Of a stretch of DNA of 64,000 nt, positions 31,248 to 41,826 are shown piece after piece. A model generated the notes under the pieces. It made no database searches. It saw only the letters and a list, made by a program, of their open reading frames with translations, and was not told the DNA's origin. This stretch comes from Monoplex corrugatus. Taxonomy: Eukaryota; Mollusca; Gastropoda; Littorinimorpha; Ranellidae. The stretch lies in assembly GCA_030674185.1 (NCBI GenBank), contig CM060306.1, positions 5,001 through 69,000 on the forward strand. Direction: 5' to 3'. Position 1 is the stretch's first letter; every line of letters begins with the position of its first letter. The position numbers and the translations under genes are program-made.

Positions 31248-34200
31248 CACTGCCTTACAGTACTGTTCACTTAGCTGGCTGGCCCAAAGTGCATGACCCC
31301 GCGATTAATGAGGGGGGTCAAGGCGCTGCCAGCGAAGATAAACAGACAGCGCTGCCACGCTCTGGAAGATCTGTCAGTGGGGAAATATACACACTTGTTT
31401 TACCAGCTTACAGAAGTCGTCGCCGTTAAGTAGGGACAGTAAAAACACAAGGAACGAGAGGGGCTTAAAACACACTTTAAAATGATACCAAGAACAATAA
31501 GGTTTGTCTTATAAAGCTTTTTTGAAATGTGTCTTAAATATAGCCCGAAATTTAGTTGATGTGTGTTAACATTCAACGAAGACCCAAAAATCGACCTTTT
31601 CCATCAATGATTACTCAAGTCTAACAGTTATAACAGGCAAAAGGCATGCTTGGGAATAAGTTAGGTATGTCAGCATGCAATAGCACTAACCAGTTTGTCC
31701 GTTATATTTTGCTGCTGCCGATGCGGTGAAGATAAAGTACTCCAGTGTAGGGGCTTGCTTCAGGCGGTAGACAGTAAAGGAGTCTCTGATTACACATTCA
31801 CAGTCTGCATATCGGGCTGCATATACACGGGAAGTATTTGAACACAGCTACTGTCTGATTCAGGATGGATGGGGAGGGGGGAGTGGGGGAGGGGATGGGC
31901 TAGATAAAGAGTATAAGGGCCTACAAAGAACACCAGTGCTGATGGTTCCTGTCCATTACTTAAATAACACCAATCAGATCATTTATGGAAACAACCTCTG
32001 CCTCTTTTGAAGAAAATCAATACAGTTCTAGGAAAACACAGCATCTGTCCCGACAGAAGTAACACTGAGGCAAAACAAAGAACAATTTAAGTGATGATTT
32101 CTTACTGTTTCTTCCCAGAACCTGGCAAGACGGCTTTGATTCGCGGGGAAACAATGGTCAGTTGCTCCTTCATCAGCACCATGATTTTTGCATTGGGTCA
32201 TTGATGCCTCTCACTCTCACTTTCAACTCATTCACAAAAGCATGTGTTTCCTCTCCTCCCTGTTCACCCAGAAACCCCAGTCCAAACTTCCATCCTTTCA
32301 CAAAGTCTATACAGTGACTTTCCAGTATGTGTTGTTTGGGTATTACCGGTGTGTTACAAAACTCTGACCTGAAGTACTGCATGTATCTCTCTATGTCTGT
32401 CTGAAGGTGACAGATGTCTGTGTCTGTGACAGCACGTGCATGTGATATACGTGTGTGAACAGCAGCATACAATTCATTTAAAGTTTGAAACTTTTCTGCC
32501 AGGTCGTGTGCTTTGTTGTGGACTTCATGACAGTCAGTGCATTCGAATGTTTTGTGAACAACACTTGACAGATGTTTTAAAGAGCTGGTGACTGCAGGTA
32601 TTTGTGACAATGATTGCCCACAAACGACCTGCCATGATAGGCTTGCACTGTGATTTTGTTCTCTTTCAACACTTTGTCCAAATTCATGGTGACCGGCCCT
32701 ACCTGAACGGTAGATCTTTCTGTTGAAGTTGTGTTTTCTTCTCTTCTACACTGTCATACAGATGGTTGATTTCCAACTGAGTGCTTTCCTGTTTCTTTCT
32801 CAGTTCCATGTTTTCTCCCTCCTCGATATCTCATCAAAGATTTCACTCATCCTGGTTTCAGCTTTATAGAATTCTTTTTCTTCTTTGTTGATGCTTTGTA
32901 GCTGGCTAACATATTGTCAAACGATGTGGGGTTTTCTTTCATTTCACCTACTTCTCCCACCAAGGACTCGACAATGCTTTTATCGAGAAGATGACATTCC
33001 CGTTCCAGTAGATCATGATGTTTCTTCACGACACCCAGTAAGATGTGGAGGTAGGGCGGAGCCACATGAGAAAGCGGGATGTTGAACATTGGAGTGTGGA
33101 CAACATTGTTATTGGCCTTTGCTTTCTTCTTCTGACTGCCATGAAGCTTGTACTGTCGAAAATCACGCTTGATGTTGATCAAATTGCATTTTGGAACTTG
33201 AGGCTGTTCATTTGGTGCCTTTTGCATCTGTGTTTTGGAGATTTTACACCACAAACATGGATGAACGGACTGTGCCCCAGAAATGCCAAAACTCTTCAAA
33301 AGAAAATCATCGTCCCCAAAAAGAACAACTCGTATCTTCTTTCCCCTCCACTGCATTTTATCCAGCCTAGAAAGCTCTTCCTTGTAAGGCCCTAGCAATT
33401 TTGCAAGATTTTGGTGAGAATCTTTGCAGTTGACAAATGTTATCAAACAAGTGTTCTTTTTGGAGTTTGCTTCGGTAACATTGCCAACTTATAGCATGAA
33501 CTTGAAACTTTCACCACTATAGGTGGAATGTTATTGTCATGCCATGTGAGTAGCTTTTCTTCTTCGTACTGATCTAGTAGATTTGAGACAAAAGTACACA
33601 AATCCTCAATACGGCCTACCAGTGTTGGAATTCTCTCGCCTTCATTGCACAACAGCTGCTCTTTGACAGTGATTTTTCCGCAGAAGGTATCGTCCTGAAA
33701 CGACCTCTCCGCTCTCTCACCTTCCATTTTCACACCTATCGCTTTCAGGAACTGCCTTTGTTTTCTGTATTTTGACCAGCTGAGTCCCAGGCCTGTTCTA
33801 AGAGCTGAACCTTGTCGCTGCGAAATCATGGGTTGCTTATATCCAGCAGCTGACATAACTTTTTCTCTTTTCGCTTTGCTTGCTTTGAAAATTTCAGAGC
33901 TCTGCTGTGTTATTTCATTTTCAGTTGTATTTCCAGACACATGCAGTCGTATGCGTTCTATAAGCTTGACTCTCTTTTTACGGGTAGGTGAAGAGGCCAA
34001 AGTTGATGTTTTTCTGGGAATCGTCACCTTCTTCAGTACAAGAGGCTGTCCTTTGGTCTTGCATTTCACAGTGGCTCTGTCACCTGAAGTTGTTTTGATT
34101 TTGAATGAAACGGAGATGTGGCTGTGTCAACTAGCACTCTTTTCCGTGGTGACACTCTTTTCTGTGGTGATGGTGTTTTTGTTTGCGTGCTTGTCACAAT

Positions 34201-35105
34201 CTTTTGTGGAGTTTTCTCTTTGCGAGGAGAGGGTGATGTCTGGCTGTGCACAGCCATGGTGGTTTTCTTTGGGGTTGATGCAGATACGGGCACAAAGTCT
34301 GAAGCATCACTTGCAGTAAATGTTGTTTCACAAGTTGTGTTTTCTGGTGTGACTTTGGGCCGCCTTCTTTTCTTTCGTTTCGGCCTTCCTCCTTTGCACT
34401 GTTGCAAAAACTTGGAACAAATACTACAGTCTTCTTCACATGTTGATGAATCAAACTCTTTCCACAGAATGGAAGCTTCGTCTATTTCATGTTTAGCATT
34501 TTGGATAGTTGTTGGTGATAGATTTTGTGACAGTTGTCTTATCCTAGCGTGACACTTTACACACAGGGTTTCAGAGTGAACATCATTTCTATCAAATAGA
34601 ATGTTTTACCATGAAATTTGTCTAACTCTGGGGCAACATGCTTACAAAATCTTACGTAGTCGTCTTCAGAAACACGCTTCTTTGATCTACCACCACATAC
34701 TCGGCACAGTGTATGCAGTCCTTCACAGTGCTTTCTTTCACTGTGTTTCTCTGCACCATCCATTGCAGTAAAAACGAGAAATACTTCCTGAATCAAACTC
34801 CCAACACACAGATGACACAAAAATTAACGTATATGAAATTTACACAGGTGTCAAGAAGAAGAAACAAACTTTAAGCAAAACAAAACAGCACATCTGTAGA
34901 AACTGGTTAAATTTTGCAAAACACTGTTGAACACAGACAACAAAGCGCCACTTCTAATAGAGCAGAAAGAAGCTGGCACTGACATGAGTCAGCGTGACCC
35001 ACACGGGAGGGGGAAAGGAATGCGGGTCAAGCGAGAGCCAGCTGGGAGGGCAGTGCCAGTCCAGCAGGCTAAGTGCTCAGATTTTGCCTCAGCTGTAAGG
35101 CAGTG
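31248..35105 (-). mobile_element. RAG1-related DNA transposon (N-RAG/Chapaev/Transib-like), 3.86 kb
   Basis: Exact 13-bp terminal inverted repeats CACTGCCTTACAG at 31248-31260 and 35093-35105; inside them both ends also share CACTTAGC.(T/G)GCTGG after short spacers. ACAC lies outside both ends. Between them is one minus-strand gene (34820-32102) with RAG1-like zinc motifs and a RAG1/Transib-like catalytic region. Known: molluscs carry mobile elements encoding RAG1 N-terminus-like proteins (N-RAG-TP of Aplysia), and Chapaev, Transib and RAG signal ends begin with CAC. 31261-32100 is non-coding element sequence with nothing recognised. Confidence 0.68.
32102..34820 (-). pseudogene. RAG1-like transposase pseudogene
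   Basis: Read 34820 to 32102, with a likely start Met at 34763. The N-terminal Cys/His part reads GLHTLCRVCGG, then after a frameshift at about 34555 KCHARIRQL and EEDCSICSKFLQQ, then a basic GGRPKRKKRRRPK. This order (LCRxCG, CxxC-H, CxIC, basic tail) parallels the RAG1 N-terminal region. The middle (34069-33443) includes AGYKQPMISQRQGSALRTGL. The catalytic-like part has NVTEANSKKNTCLITFVNCK, KIRVVLFGDDDFLLKSFGIS, HPCLWC, AYHGRSFVGNHCHKYL and FGLGFLGEQGGEETHAFVN, ending GSGKKQ. Frame breaks lie near 34555, 34067, 33485, 32850-32610 and 32195 (A-run). A single Tyr-free DDE-type enzyme is inferred; exact superfamily is unsettled. Confidence 0.65.
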
Positions 35106-35181
35106 ACACGCATACACACACACACACACAATCACCACCACCCACCACCACCCCACCCACACATCACCACGACTATCACAA

Positions 35182-35218
<37 letters not shown>

Positions 35219-35284
35219 ACACACAGAGTTGGTAACAGTCTGTCCACTGTCTCAGTGAGCTATGTTTAGAAATTCCCCCCTCCT
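35106..35284. repeat. CA/CCA-rich microsatellite tract
   Basis: CA repeats interrupted by CCACCACCC and TCACCACGA words, 35106-35215, then a short unique stretch. Continues the (CA)n at 31085-31247 on the other side of the RAG1-like element. Confidence 0.8.
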
Positions 35285-35995
35285 TCTGACTGACAGCCAT
35301 GATCATCTGCTGCGCGTACCTATTCGTCTCAGTCAGAAGCCTCTGAAGGAGATCTTTTGTGAGAAACAACTTGAAATAATCTACAGCTCCAAAGCCCTCA
35401 GTTGATACTTTGATGCCCACATCCCCTGTAAACTCAAACGACACAGGTCTTGTGTTTGTCCCGTTGACGAACTGATCGTCGAAACATGCAGTTCCAGCCA
35501 CTGTCCGTCCTCTTCTCGCACCCTGGACCCGCCCCCTCCCCTGACCCACCCCCCTTCCTGCTGTCCCTCTTCTTCGTCATGCACCACTGCTTCTCGAAAC
35601 TCTACGCCTTTTCTTGCTTAGTACTGGCACTCTCCCACCCTCCCCATCACTATCGCTTTCAGTCTCAGCACCACTCACCTCTGTCTCCGCCGCGAAAGCA
35701 GGATCAACAGTTGAGTCATGACTGACAGACTATCACTGTCGTCGAAGTCAGTCAAGGCACGCGGTGCACTTGTTCTGGCCACATCATTGCCATGAACATC
35801 ACTGTCCTCGCTAAAATCATCTAAAGAATCAACTGATTTGATGTCAGAATCATTTTGGAGCACAAGTTGAACGGCAAGGGAATGTGGAATGGAAGCGCGT
35901 CGTCTGCTTGAAGTGCTCGGCTCGGCGCTGTCGGCCATTTTTGCTGTCAGTGTGTTTACGTAAATGGGGTCCCCTACTAATTGCTTTGTTTGCAA
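35285..35995 (-). pseudogene. piggyBac-like transposase, N-terminal fragment
   Basis: Starts MADSAEPSTSSRRRASIPHS (Met at about 35938), continues with the acidic QNDSDIKSVDSLDDFSEDSD, and after a frameshift near 35712 with PAFAAETEVSGAETESDSDG and a basic RKRR-like stretch. A TGA lies near 35575. 35480-35285 reads VDYFKLFLTKDLLQRLLTET followed by NRYAQQ, the first helix block of the DDE_Tnp_1_7 domain. Homology stops near 35285, beside a CA tract. The catalytic aspartates are missing. Compare the similar acidic start at 11513-11791. Confidence 0.72.
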
Positions 35996-36185
35996 ACTTT
36001 GGGAGGAACATCACAGAAACTGCGTAGTATCTCATTATCGGGGAAGGATTGTAGATTGTGTATCTGCTTGCCGTATTTCCCCATGAAAAATGCTAAAAAT
36101 AGACTGTCAGAATATTCGGTCGCTGGCAAAGAGGATGACACGGAGAGCCGACCGAATATTCAGTCGCCGGCACTGAACGGGTTAA

Positions 36186-36839
36186 AAGTGGCAAGGACTA
36201 GGGTGATGGAGTGGGGGGGGGGGGGGGAGTGGACCACTTGACTGGGTCAAGCCACTCAGTGCACTAGTGCACTGTGGCTCTTTGTAGCTCATCAGCTGTC
36301 GGTGATCTATCAGTAGGAGGTCAGATAAAGTCTAAATACTTTTAGATTTCATCAGGAGGGTCATATCTTCTGTTTTTTCCTTTGTTTTTTGTTTGTTTGT
36401 TTGTTTGTTTGTTTGTTTTTCATTTTGGTTTCTATCGCGAGCAGTTGTGAGTTTTTCACGGGAATTTCCGATAAATATTACAAATATGTAGTAATTTCAA
36501 GACATTACTACAAAAATCATGTAAAAATACATTTAGTCATGCCTAATGCACCATTCTGTGTAATTTCATGCATAAATTCCCATAAACATGGAAGCAACAG
36601 TTGTTTTATGTACATGGTAACAATGCAACGTTTTTCCGCATATGGAAAACTCTGGATGTCAAAAAACGTCCGCACTCAAGGGGTTAACCATACAAACCCC
36701 ATAGTGTAATAATTATTTCAACACCAATTAGTCACCCAATCAAAGTGCTTATCTATAAATCAACTGTTAACCATACAAACCCCCTATAAATCAAACATCA
36801 TTACACTGAAAACAGAAAAACCTGAAAACGGAATTAGAA
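36186..36839. other. Non-coding stretch with a second piggyBac-type end
   Basis: No gene. Contains a G run (36213-36228), a (GTTT)n (36389-36420), and at 36665-36687 a terminus that reads inward TTAACCCCTTGAGTGCGGAC, a canonical-looking piggyBac-type end. It could pair with 22385 as the outer border of an older element. Confidence 0.5.
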
Positions 36840-37222
36840 CACATATCTGATACAATAAGATAAGGGTGGTGCAAATTTTTGGCCAACTGACCTTTGTCAA
36901 GTGTAAACATAAAACAACAAAGAAAAACTATGAAACAACAAATACATTAAGTGTTTATGAGTAGTAACTATAAAGAGGGGAGGCATGTAATTATTTTCCT
37001 GTTTTCTTGTGCGTCTGTGTGTCTGCACGTGCGAGCGCCTGTGTGCATGCCTGTGCATGCGTGTGTGTGTGTGCATGTTAGTTGTGTTGTTGTGTGTGTG
37101 TGTGTATACAGGTGCATGTGCGTGCATGCACATTTTATGAGCAAAACAATTGAAGACTTTTGAATATTACTAAGCAAAATACATAGTATTCTCTCTCCCC
37201 CTTTCTCCCCCTCCTCTCTCTC

Positions 37223-37261
<39 letters not shown>

Positions 37262-37275
37262 GTATATATACATGT

Positions 37276-37353
<78 letters not shown>

Positions 37354-37436
37354 ACTATACATATATATATATATACACACATATATATATATACACACAC
37401 ACATATATCACACACACACACACCCATATATATGTG

Positions 37437-37484
<48 letters not shown>

Positions 37485-38020
37485 TATGTATATATATAAT
37501 TATATGTATATATACTGGACATACCCCCGAAGCAAGAACTCAGCAAGGCCATGAACTCGTTTACTCACAGCCAGGCACCATGCCAAGATGGATTCCTCCT
37601 GAAGTCAATCTGTGTAGGGAAACCAGTCCTCCTCAGCCATCTTCATGAACTACTCTGCCAGTGTTGGAAGGAAGGATCAGTTCCTCAAGACATGAAATGC
37701 AAACACTGTCATGCTGGAACCAGAAAAACACAAAAATAGAATTTAGAACATGTATCTAATACGACGAGACAAGACACAAGCAAATTTTTGGTCAATTAGC
37801 CTTTGTCAAACATAAACATAAAACAACAAACTACCAAACAACAACTACAGTGTTAGTGTTATGAGTAGTGGTAACTAAAAAGATGGGGGGGGGGGGGGGG
37901 CATATAATCATTTTTGCCATTCTTGTTTTCTAGTGTGCACCCACATGTGTGCGTGTGTGTGTGTGTGTGCACGCGTGTGTGTGTGCACGCGTGTGTGGTG
38001 TGCACGTGTGTGCTGCATGC

Positions 38021-38062
<42 letters not shown>

Positions 38063-38495
38063 GTGTGCGTGTGTGTGTAAGCATATGCACATTTCATAAG
38101 TGAAACCAGTAAATAGACATTTGAACATTAAGTAAAATACACTATATTCTATCTCTCTCTCTCCCCCCTCCCCCCAACCCGCAGATATAAACCTTTGAAC
38201 AGTATTATTAAGCAAAATACGTAGTTTTCCCATGTCTGTCTGTCTGTCTGTGCGTGCGTGCGTGCGTGCGTGCGTGCGCGTAGCAGACATGCCTACCATT
38301 ACGGGTCATCCCTATTAATCTCAGAAAACCTAACATTTCGGCAGGGTGTTATGAAGGCTGCATTCAGATAAATACACAAGTTCAGGGCAGGGGTGGGGGA
38401 CAGTTTGGCAACCTAGTCTGTAATTTACCCAGTGCTGACAGGTGGCCTGAAAATACTACTATGTCAAACTGGTTGTCTGCCTTTGTGCATGTGCA

Positions 38496-38535
<40 letters not shown>

Positions 38536-38570
38536 CGTGCACGCGCGCGCAAGTGTGCATGCATGCATGT
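36840..38570. repeat. Duplicated block of Penelope-like motif plus microsatellites
   Basis: Two diverged direct copies start near 36840 and 37740. Each has CAAATTTTTGG(C/T)CAA(C/T)T followed by (G/A)CCTTTGTCAA, then ATAAAACAACAAA and (T)TATGAGTAGT.GTAACTA(T/A)AAAGA, then (TG)n. Large microsatellites: (CA)n 37226-37260, (TG)n 37271-37344, (TA)n with CA 37357-37505, G run 37886-37901, TG/CG 37940-38065, GTGC 38250-38280, TG/GCGC 38495-38552. Confidence 0.78.
37505..37725 (+). pseudogene. Short LINE reverse transcriptase fragment
   Basis: Reads DGIPPEV-like text in mixed frames ([18 protein letters not shown]) and then [26 protein letters not shown], a well conserved stretch just downstream of RT motif 1 in RTE- and jockey-type elements. 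About 70 codons only, no catalytic motif. Lies within the duplicated microsatellite block. Confidence 0.65.
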
Positions 38571-39891
38571 GCCTGCCTCTCACTTTTTTCCTCTAAAGAA
38601 GAATCGAATCAAATTTCTATCATTAGATTATTGGTCAGAATGTTTCTCAGGTGAGCCTTGGTTTTATTGTTGTGTTTGGTTTAGTCTCTGGTGGTATGCA
38701 ATATGTATTTACCTGTAGTGTGCCCGGAAATTACGTCTGTTCTTGATTTTCAGTGAGATTATTCTTGAAAACAAAATTTTCTGGTAAGCATGTATGGCAT
38801 CGACACAGTTCTGCTTGGCAGACAGGGGTATGGCACAACCTATAGTGTGCAACAATGTTAAGTCCGACATGTTTGTTACACGATTATGATTTGCTGTTTT
38901 TCTTAGCTCAACTCTGTTACTTTCAAACTGTTTGCTTTGAAATCAACTTTGTTGTACTTTTAAACCTGCCACATGCTGGTGGTGGTGGTGGTTGGGTGTG
39001 CGTGTGTGTGACTGAGATGGTCTTTTTTAATACTAGTAAACCTAGAGTTTTTTTTTAAAAAAATTTCTTTTTGCGATTAATTGTCATCTTAGCATCACAA
39101 TCTCAATCTTGAATCATGCATGCTTATGTGCGTGTGTGTTCCTACTACTGACAGGAAGAGTGCCGTTTTACACTATCGATGAGATGTAAGTGCTTGTGTG
39201 GTGGACAATGGAGTCTATCATAATGCCGTTATCAGTGATCTGATTTACCCATGGCTGCTTCCTAAAGATGCTGAGAAACAGCTTATTGTTATTGCTGTTT
39301 AAAACCCAGCCGACTGCACAGAGCCATATCAGGGCTATAACCTCTTCAAAACATACAAAATTTCCAACAGGAAAAAAAAAGAAACTTAATTACACATATC
39401 AATGCATTCTCACACATAATCTCAGGAAATGCCCCTGGCATTGCCCACTCCAATTTATCACACAAGTAATTTAAAATAAAAACATGAATACAACTTTAAG
39501 CACACCTACAGACACCAAAACATAAAAACGGGCATTAATTACCTAAAATTGCTTCTACCTACCTCATCTCCCTAGAGCCAAAGCTTGTTTGGCAGGTCAA
39601 TCTGTTTAAATACAATATTCTTCTTCCTCTGTCTCTTTCTGCTACAAAAAAGTTCACTCATTTTTCTCATCGAATAAGAAACGCGTGGTATTTTTTATCA
39701 AAGTTCTTTCTTGAAATCCAGTTTTGCGTGAGAGACTTGGAAGATTGGATAGGAGCAAGGGTGGCAACTGTTAGAAAATTTTCACACAGACCCCCACCTC
39801 TCTCTTCCCAACACCGAATCCCTCTCTCACACACACACACACACACCACAATTTCCGTTTCACTTAAATCAATATTACGATTCCAACCGCG
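38571..39891. other. No gene seen
   Basis: Ordinary AT-rich sequence with a few short microsatellites: (GGT)n at 38977-38990 and (CA)n at 39830-39847. No domain-bearing open frame and no match to the repeat families described elsewhere in the window. Confidence 0.6.
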
Positions 39892-40127
39892 TTTCTTCTT
39901 CAGTTGTGTCAAACGAGCGCCCTTTCTTTTGACATGTACCAAAATTTCATCACGTGACTTAGTATGGCGGGAATACTGCCGCCACCTTGAATTTGGAGCG
40001 ATTCCATTTCTCTTTCAGTTGTGTCAAACCAGCGCCCTCTTTTTCCACATAATTATACCAAAATTTCATCACGTGACTGTATGGCGGGAACTGCCGCCAT
40101 CTTGAATATGGAGTGATTCACTTTCTA
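39892..40127. promoter_or_regulatory. Tandemly duplicated module with E-box, E2F-like and YY1-like words
   Basis: Two copies (39892-40007 and 40008-40127), each reading CAGTTGTGTCAAAC, CCAAAATTTCATCACGTGAC, ATGGCGGGAA and GCCGCC(A/C)(T/C)CTTGAAT in order. CACGTG is an E-box core (39951 and 40070), GGCGGGAA resembles an E2F site and GCCATCTTG a YY1 site. Conserved words separated by more variable spacers suggest selected binding sites, but a repeat-element end is an alternative. Confidence 0.4.
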
Positions 40128-40532
40128 GACGACAAATTTCAAGATGACAAAGTTTTTTCTATAATGGTTTCATTGCCCTAGTTTCCAAGCCAAAAAAAAT
40201 ATTTGTTCCAATGCCACTATTTTCAAAATATCCTGAAATACACGCAAACATTTACGTGACCCAACCCAGTTCCATAAGCCAAGGCTAGGCGGAAATTTCA
40301 AACAAAACTAAACAAAAAACAGGATTTTTTTTAAAAAGCTAAATCTTACTTGTTGAACTCCTTATGAACGCAGTCGACGTAATGACGGTATAACTTTGGA
40401 AAAACTACCCCATTACTCGAAATGGGCACAAAAGACTCAGCACTCTTCCTGTTCCTTTCCCCTGTCGCGCATGATTACTGCAAACTTGCTAATAGAGTAC
40501 AAAGGCCGATACTTAATTATCAATCAAGCCTT

Positions 40533-40600
40533 CCCATTGGCTGGCTGGCTTAGGGGTTAGAACAAATTTTCAGTGGGTGGGATAGGTATAAAGAGACGTA
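40533..40600 (+). promoter_or_regulatory. Possible Pol II core promoter
   Basis: CCCATTGGCTGG (inverted CCAAT box, 40534-40545) lies about 45 bp upstream of GGTATAAAGAG (TATA-like, 40581-40591). About 400 bp downstream of the duplicated E-box/E2F-like module and upstream of the exon-like stretch at 41130. No transcript evidence; weak. Confidence 0.25.
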
Positions 40601-41129
40601 AACTGCACCATTTTCTCTGTCAATTAATGGCTGGAAAGAGAGTGAGCCCTGAATTACACCATTATCATATGTTGTCCTTTGGACTGTAACAACGTATCTA
40701 TATTGATTCTACAGTGTTTCAACTGACAGACAGAAAACATAAATATTTGTTCCCCATTGCAAGGGCAACACATGGACTCGACCATAAAGTTGTCTTTCAG
40801 TGAAATTTTTTTCACAACGTTCGTCAGAATTAACGACAAAATAAGATAAAAACAAAAGGATAGTCTAATTGATTGAGCTACATATTTCTTAGAATATTTT
40901 ATCTTTGTACTAAAATTGGGGAAATCGGATGCCTGAATGTTGATTTAAAACAGAGAACTACATTTTCTGTTGCGCATTATAACAAAAAGGGCTGTGTGAT
41001 GCGGTATTGCAAGTAAAGATTTTAATATTGGTACGGGTCATTAGTTTAACTCTTTTAGTCCTGCCTATCTAAAACAACTTTCTCCATTCATCCCTACGTT
41101 ATTATCAACAGCAAGTCCTTTCATTCCAG

Positions 41130-41299
41130 GGTTTTGGGAAGAATTTGCTGAGAAATGCGAGATGGGTGTTTTGTCATTAACAGAGATTGAAGCAGTGTCA
41201 GAATCGGTATACTACACCCTACATCAGTGGGTCCAGCAGTGGCATGTCAAAGTGTCTGATGGTGTTTGGATGTCATGCTGTCCGTTTGGTGACACGCAG
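41130..41299 (+). CDS. Possible internal exon of an unidentified gene
   Basis: A 170-nt open stretch flanked by a plausible acceptor (CCTTTCATTCCAG at 41117-41129) and donor (CAG then GTGACA at 41300). It reads FWEEFAEKCEMGVLSLTEIE, then AVSESVYYTLHQWVQQWHVK and VSDGVWMSCCPFGDTQ, of balanced amino acid composition unlike the repeat-derived frames nearby. I do not recognise the family. It lies between a TTAA-type end at 41046 and a LINE, so it could also be element-derived. Confidence 0.3.
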
Positions 41300-41485
41300 G
41301 TGACAATACTGGTGATACTTATTTTTATTCTAATTATTAGTTGATAGTAAATTATGCATTCACACTAACAACGAAAACAATACAACATAGATGTTTCAAA
41401 CTTACAGCATTGTGTCCACTGCTACATCCAATTCAGAATGACTGTACACACCTTGAAGATTGCCACTGTCCTGATGTCTCAAACA

Positions 41486-41732
41486 TGTAATAATAATAGT
41501 GCATTTATAGAGCGCTTTCCGAAACCTCAAAGCGCTTTACATCAGTAAACCATACATATATAAACCAAATAACAGGCTACAATACAAACAAACTCATCAA
41601 AAACTATCCACAGGAAATCAACAACCACACAGACACACCAAATAATCTCTCTCCCTCTCACCCCCCCACCCACCCCTCTCCCCCCATTTTCAAACACACA
41701 CACAAAAACACCCACACACACACAGCCACACA

Positions 41733-41826
<94 letters not shown>

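Larger units (their letters stand above)
30374..36185 (-). mobile_element. piggyBac-like transposon split by a RAG1-like transposon
   Basis: The left end TTAACCCTTACAGTGCC (30374-30390) and the right end, read inward, TTAACCCGTTCAGTGCC (36185-36169) agree at 15 of 17 positions and both include the TTAA target duplication. Transposase remnants lie on the minus strand at both sides: N-terminal at 35995-35285, C-terminal at 30990-30795. The middle has been replaced by the 31248-35105 element and adjoining CA repeats. Confidence 0.72.

Noticed and set aside
36262..36280. GCACTGTGG, similar to a CACTGTG recombination signal heptamer, near the RAG1-like element
   Set aside because: It lies outside the element defined by the exact 13-bp inverted repeats, is a single copy and has no nonamer-like partner.
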